Assembly: GCA_016937695.1 (NCBI GenBank)
Contig: JAFGWC010000012.1
Coordinates: 1-48,886 of the forward strand
Source: Bacteroidales bacterium
GTDB lineage: Bacteria; Bacteroidota; Bacteroidia; Bacteroidales; NBLH01
Length of the DNA: 48,886 bases
Direction: 5' to 3'
The position numbers were made by a program, and so were the translations under genes. This document shows, piece by piece, positions 45,844 through 48,886 of this stretch (positions are counted from its first letter, which is position 1; each line of letters starts with the position of its first letter). The notes beneath the pieces were generated by a model. The model was not told the origin of the DNA, ran no database searches, and saw only the letters and a program-made list of their open reading frames with translations.

Positions 45844-46083
45844 ATGAAAAAGAATATAAAAAAAATCATAATAACTAGTATATTAACTATAGCTGCAATG
45901 TTATTAAATTTTCAAGGAAATAATGAAAATAATTCTTTTATTGGATTTGAAACAGTTCAGGCAGAAAAGGATGGGATTTCATTTTGTGTTCATGGTGGAA
46001 CAAAATGTTGTTATCCAATAAGTGTAGGATTCGCCTGTGGCGAAGGACCTTGGTTAGATTGTAGAGGGACTTGGATTATGTAA
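45844..46083 (+). CDS. Cys-rich secreted peptide 4 (distant NVEALA-like)
   Basis: 79 aa. Hydrophobic N-terminus, Asn-rich linker (QGNNENNSFIGFE), then TVQAE (37-41) with an A at 40, and a mature part with five Cys (48, 55, 56, 65, 73): CVHGGTKCCYPISVGFACGEG. The first Cys is at 48, as in peptides 1-3. The mature sequence is otherwise unrelated, so it is a separate peptide type with the same leader plan. It is preceded by leader B and followed by a strong hairpin. Confidence 0.8.
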   Translation: MKKNIKKIIITSILTIAAMLLNFQGNNENNSFIGFETVQAEKDGISFCVHGGTKCCYPISVGFACGEGPWLDCRGTWIM

Positions 46084-46095
46084 TTTTAATAATAA

Positions 46096-46129
46096 AAGCA
46101 TTCAATAATTTAAAAATTATTGAATGCTT
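46096..46129 (+). terminator. Strong hairpin between peptide 4 and the downstream operon
   Basis: A near-perfect 16-bp inverted repeat, AAGCATTCAATAATTT with its complement (46096-46111 and 46114-46129), loop AA. There is no clear T-tract, so it may be a partial terminator or an mRNA-stabilising end that lets the small peptide gene be expressed more than the genes after it. Confidence 0.6.
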
Positions 46130-46151
46130 AATTAATTCAAATATAAATAAA

Positions 46152-47279
46152 ATGAATATATATTCAAAAAAGCATATTTTAAAATTCATAATTATAATTA
46201 TTTTTTATAACACTATAGGATGTGAAGGACAGTCCGTTAGTTCAAATTTTAATAAAAAGTCAAAAGTCAAAATTGAGGAAATATTTAGCCAATCATTACA
46301 ACAGGGCTCTTTTTTTTCAAGTAGTGGGAAAAATTTAATTTGTTGGTCACCAGGTAACAATATTATAAAAAAATATGATATTAAAAAAAGAAAATTCTAC
46401 GATGAATATAAAACCGAAATTAAAGATTCAAAACAATACATTGATTTTGCAAATATAGGTAAAGATTCATTAGTTTTTTTTCATTGGATGGATAATTATA
46501 CAATGTATTTAACTTATAGAGGTAAAATAATTAAAACATATAATTTAACTCCAAAAAAATCTGAAAATATTTTATCATGTATAAAATCAGGTCACCCTAC
46601 ATGTAATTTAGATGGAACTGATAGAAATACTCTTATTGGCGATTATTTTTATTTTTCTGCATATAAAATGGGTGAAAAATTTATTGACAAACTGTATAGT
46701 GGCGGTAAAATTAATTTAAAAACAGGTAAATTTGAATACTTTACCGAGTTTCCTGAGATTTACCGTAATTATAATTGGGGTGCTATGCGTTATTATTTTC
46801 CATACATAACAATAAACAAATTAAAACAAATTGTGGTAAGTTATCCTGCCTGTCATGATATATTTGTTTATGATACAAAAAAAGGAACAAAAAAAAGAAT
46901 TAAAAGTGGCAGTTCTTTATTTAAAACAATAAAACCATATTCTGATAAAAAAGAAATAGTTTTAGAGTTAAAGTCTGAATATATGAAGTATTATGAACAA
47001 AATTATGCTTATGGAGATATATCTTATGATAGGAGAAGAAAACTATATTACAGACTTGCTGTTTTCCCAAATATAAATTATGGAAAATCAAGTGATAATA
47101 CCCGAAAAAAATCATTAATAGTTTTGGATAAAAACTTTAAATTTATTGGTGAAGTAGTATTACCTACTGATAAAAATTATCATAATTTAACAGATACTGA
47201 TTATGAGTTAGTTGTTATTTATTATGATTTTAGTAAAAGCACTTATGGTTTTACATTGTTTAAAATAAATATTTTATGA
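46152..47279 (+). CDS. DUF4221-like lipoprotein
   Basis: 375 aa from the ATG at 46152; an earlier in-frame ATG would start inside the hairpin region. Lipoprotein-like signal with TIGC (Cys24). The body has repeated beta-strand blocks (YFPYITINKLKQIVVSYPAC, KLYYRLAVFPNIN, LIVLDKNFKFIGEVVLP) like DUF4221, a propeller-type Bacteroidota family found with six-bladed propeller genes. The stop overlaps the next start codon (ATGA), so the two are translationally coupled. Family call is moderate. Confidence 0.65.
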   Translation: MNIYSKKHILKFIIIIIFYNTIGCEGQSVSSNFNKKSKVKIEEIFSQSLQQGSFFSSSGKNLICWSPGNNIIKKYDIKKRKFYDEYKTEIKDSKQYIDFANIGKDSLVFFHWMDNYTMYLTYRGKIIKTYNLTPKKSENILSCIKSGHPTCNLDGTDRNTLIGDYFYFSAYKMGEKFIDKLYSGGKINLKTGKFEYFTEFPEIYRNYNWGAMRYYFPYITINKLKQIVVSYPACHDIFVYDTKKGTKKRIKSGSSLFKTIKPYSDKKEIVLELKSEYMKYYEQNYAYGDISYDRRRKLYYRLAVFPNINYGKSSDNTRKKSLIVLDKNFKFIGEVVLPTDKNYHNLTDTDYELVVIYYDFSKSTYGFTLFKINIL

Positions 47280-47746
47280 AACAAATTGGCATATTTATAA
47301 TTTTACTTCTATTTGTTAAATGCAAAAATGATATTGAAGTTGACAATATGATGTTTGTGAAGAATATTAGAGCAAACGAAAAGCAAAATTTGAAAAAATA
47401 CAAAGCGTATTATATAATACCACCTGCAATTTGTATTAGTTGTAATACACATCCTATGGTAAGTGCTTATCAAATGCTGCATCAAAACTATCCTGTAAAG
47501 GTAGTTTTTGAGTGTTTTCCTGAAAATTACAAAGTAATATTAACTAAATTAAAGAACGAAGAAATCATAAATTCGGAAAATTATTTTATTGATACATTGG
47601 TTAAATATAATAATTATAATAGCTTGACACTTGTAAATAAACCAATAGTAATTTATATTGAGAAAGGAAATATAGGAAAGGTTGAATTTTTAGATAATGA
47701 AAATCCAAATGCTATTTACGATTTAATTCTTTACTTACAGAAATAA
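47276..47746 (+). CDS. Lipoprotein with a thioredoxin-like CxxC segment
   Basis: 156 aa. Lipobox LLFVKC (Cys16). After KKYKAYYIIPPAICISCNTHPM, a hydrophobic beta-strand leads to CISC, similar in place to the CTGC of the broken lipoprotein gene at 36030, though the rest is not clearly alike. It could be a redox or cysteine-handling partner for the Cys-rich peptides. It overlaps the DUF4221-like gene by four bases and is 5 bases before the next gene. Confidence 0.6.
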   Translation: MKQIGIFIILLLFVKCKNDIEVDNMMFVKNIRANEKQNLKKYKAYYIIPPAICISCNTHPMVSAYQMLHQNYPVKVVFECFPENYKVILTKLKNEEIINSENYFIDTLVKYNNYNSLTLVNKPIVIYIEKGNIGKVEFLDNENPNAIYDLILYLQK

Positions 47747-47751
47747 AAAAT

Positions 47752-48886
47752 ATGGAAAAGATATTTAAAAAAGCACTTATAATTTTTAGTGTTATCATAT
47801 TATTTAATTGCAACACAAGCAATGGTAATTTTAATACAAAATTAATTGAAATAGATATTGAAGAAGCAATAATTAATGATAATAGTATAAAGCTGAGTCA
47901 AATAACATCAAAAGTAGATTATGTCGCACTTGAAACCAATGATAGTTGTCTTTTAGGCTCAATAGAAGCGATAATTACTCAAAAGTATATTATAATTATT
48001 TCTAATATGAATAATAAAGGTTTGTATTTGTTTAGTTTAGATGGAAAATTTGTAAAAAAAATTGGAAAATCAGGAAATGGACCAGGAGAATACGGTAATA
48101 TTGGAAGTGTATCATTTAATGAGAATACAGAGGAAATATTAATTAGTACCGATAATAAAGAACATATTATAAAATTTAAATACGATAATAGCTATTCTAA
48201 AGGAATAAAGTTAAAATCAAATGTAGGTTTTGTTTATAACAACTCAAAAATATATGCTCATAAACCTTCATGTTTTTTTAAAGGAAATAGCGTTGATACA
48301 AATCAGTTATCTATTTTTAACGAGGAAGGAAAAATTATTAATAAATTTCATCCTGTCGATTTTGCAAAAACTGAATATATTGATATGTTCATAGAAATAC
48401 CTGACTTTTCTATTTTTAACAATAATGTATTTTATTTTGTTCCTAAAGAAGATATAATTTTCAATATTTCAGAAAATAATTGTAAGCCATACTACAATTT
48501 ATTGCTTGGAAAGTATAAATTTCCAAAAGATTATCGATGGGATTATATTGGATATGCAGAATCAAGATCGATGGATAAAGCTTGGATTGAAAGATCTTTT
48601 GTAATTGATGCTTATATTATGCTTGTAGTTTCACAAAAAGGCAGAAGAAACATTATTGTTTACGATAAAACAAGCAAAAAAACATACCATTCATTAACAG
48701 ATGATATTGACAATATATCAATATCTTATTTAAATAGTGTGAATAACAATAAAATAGTACAGTGTTTTGAAGCTGTTAATCTCTTAAATTCAGAGGACAA
48801 AGATAAACACTCAGATAAATTAAAAACAGTATTAAAGAAAGTAAAAGAAACAGATAACCCAATACTGAGAATAATAACATTAAAAA
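47752..48886 (+). CDS. Six-bladed beta-propeller lipoprotein, cut by the window end
   Basis: Open from ATG 47752 to the window edge (378 codons, no stop). Lipobox ILFNC (Cys20). SLDGKFVKKIGKSGNGPGEYGNIGSV is the family hallmark, followed by repeated blades. It is the intact counterpart of the stop-containing gene at 34377. It belongs to the second locus (peptide 4, DUF4221-like, CxxC lipoprotein, this gene), all in one direction with overlaps or very short gaps, so an operon is likely. Confidence 0.85.
   Translation, partial: MEKIFKKALIIFSVIILFNCNTSNGNFNTKLIEIDIEEAIINDNSIKLSQITSKVDYVALETNDSCLLGSIEAIITQKYIIIISNMNNKGLYLFSLDGKFVKKIGKSGNGPGEYGNIGSVSFNENTEEILISTDNKEHIIKFKYDNSYSKGIKLKSNVGFVYNNSKIYAHKPSCFFKGNSVDTNQLSIFNEEGKIINKFHPVDFAKTEYIDMFIEIPDFSIFNNNVFYFVPKEDIIFNISENNCKPYYNLLLGKYKFPKDYRWDYIGYAESRSMDKAWIERSFVIDAYIMLVVSQKGRRNIIVYDKTSKKTYHSLTDDIDNISISYLNSVNNNKIVQCFEAVNLLNSEDKDKHSDKLKTVLKKVKETDNPILRIITLK

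Noticed and set aside
1-48886. CRISPR array, rRNA operon, prophage or toxin-antitoxin pair
   Set aside because: No regularly spaced repeats, no rRNA sequence, and no phage or toxin-antitoxin genes were seen on either strand.

Overview
The window is about 49 kb of AT-rich chromosome from a member of the Bacteroidota, probably a Bacteroidales/Marinilabiliales-like organism. Reasons: no Shine-Dalgarno sites; several sites matching the phylum's TAnnTTTG -7 promoter box; DUF4290 next to murA; a bifunctional DAHP synthase/chorismate mutase; secreted proteins ending in type A (Por secretion tail) and type B (CHU_C) type IX secretion signals; a PorV/PorQ-like protein; and clusters of six-bladed beta-propeller lipoproteins. 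No rRNA, CRISPR array, transposase, integrase or phage gene is visible.

Layout. 1-4.9 kb: the end of a probable lysyl-tRNA synthetase gene and its terminator, an ABC exporter pair, a small secreted protein, and a soluble adenylate cyclase fused to an HD phosphohydrolase. 4.9-11.7 kb: a secreted metallophosphatase-like protein that seems to have lost its metal ligands, two type IX secreted proteins (978 and 552 aa), and between them a one-domain voltage-gated cation channel. 11.9-19.3 kb: housekeeping genes on the plus strand (PcrA/UvrD helicase, DUF4290, MurA, a TlpA-like protein, GrpE, DnaJ), ending at a shared terminator facing tRNA-His. 19.3-33 kb: BirA, RsfS, FtsH, a frameshifted OB-fold lipoprotein, PepSY-type protein, LUD protein, a five-repeat DUF2007-like protein, CdsA, Psd, PorV-like protein, PssA, PurS, AroG/chorismate mutase, L,D-transpeptidase and cytochrome c. 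CdsA, PssA and Psd make up the phosphatidylethanolamine branch.

33.0-48.9 kb is the accessory and most interesting region. Two loci each begin with a related ~250-280 nt leader that holds a hairpin with compensatory base changes. Each leader is followed by small cysteine-rich NVEALA-like peptide genes (three in the first locus, one in the second) and then by lipoproteins of the six-bladed beta-propeller and CxxC types. Between them lie an unusual signal peptidase I and a complete adaptor/RND/TolC efflux set. In the first locus four accessory genes are broken by seven frameshifts or stops, while the peptides, signal peptidase and transporter are intact. The second locus carries intact counterparts of some of the broken genes. 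My working inference is a system that makes, cleaves and exports disulfide-rich peptides, controlled by a leader RNA. That link rests on gene context, not on proof.
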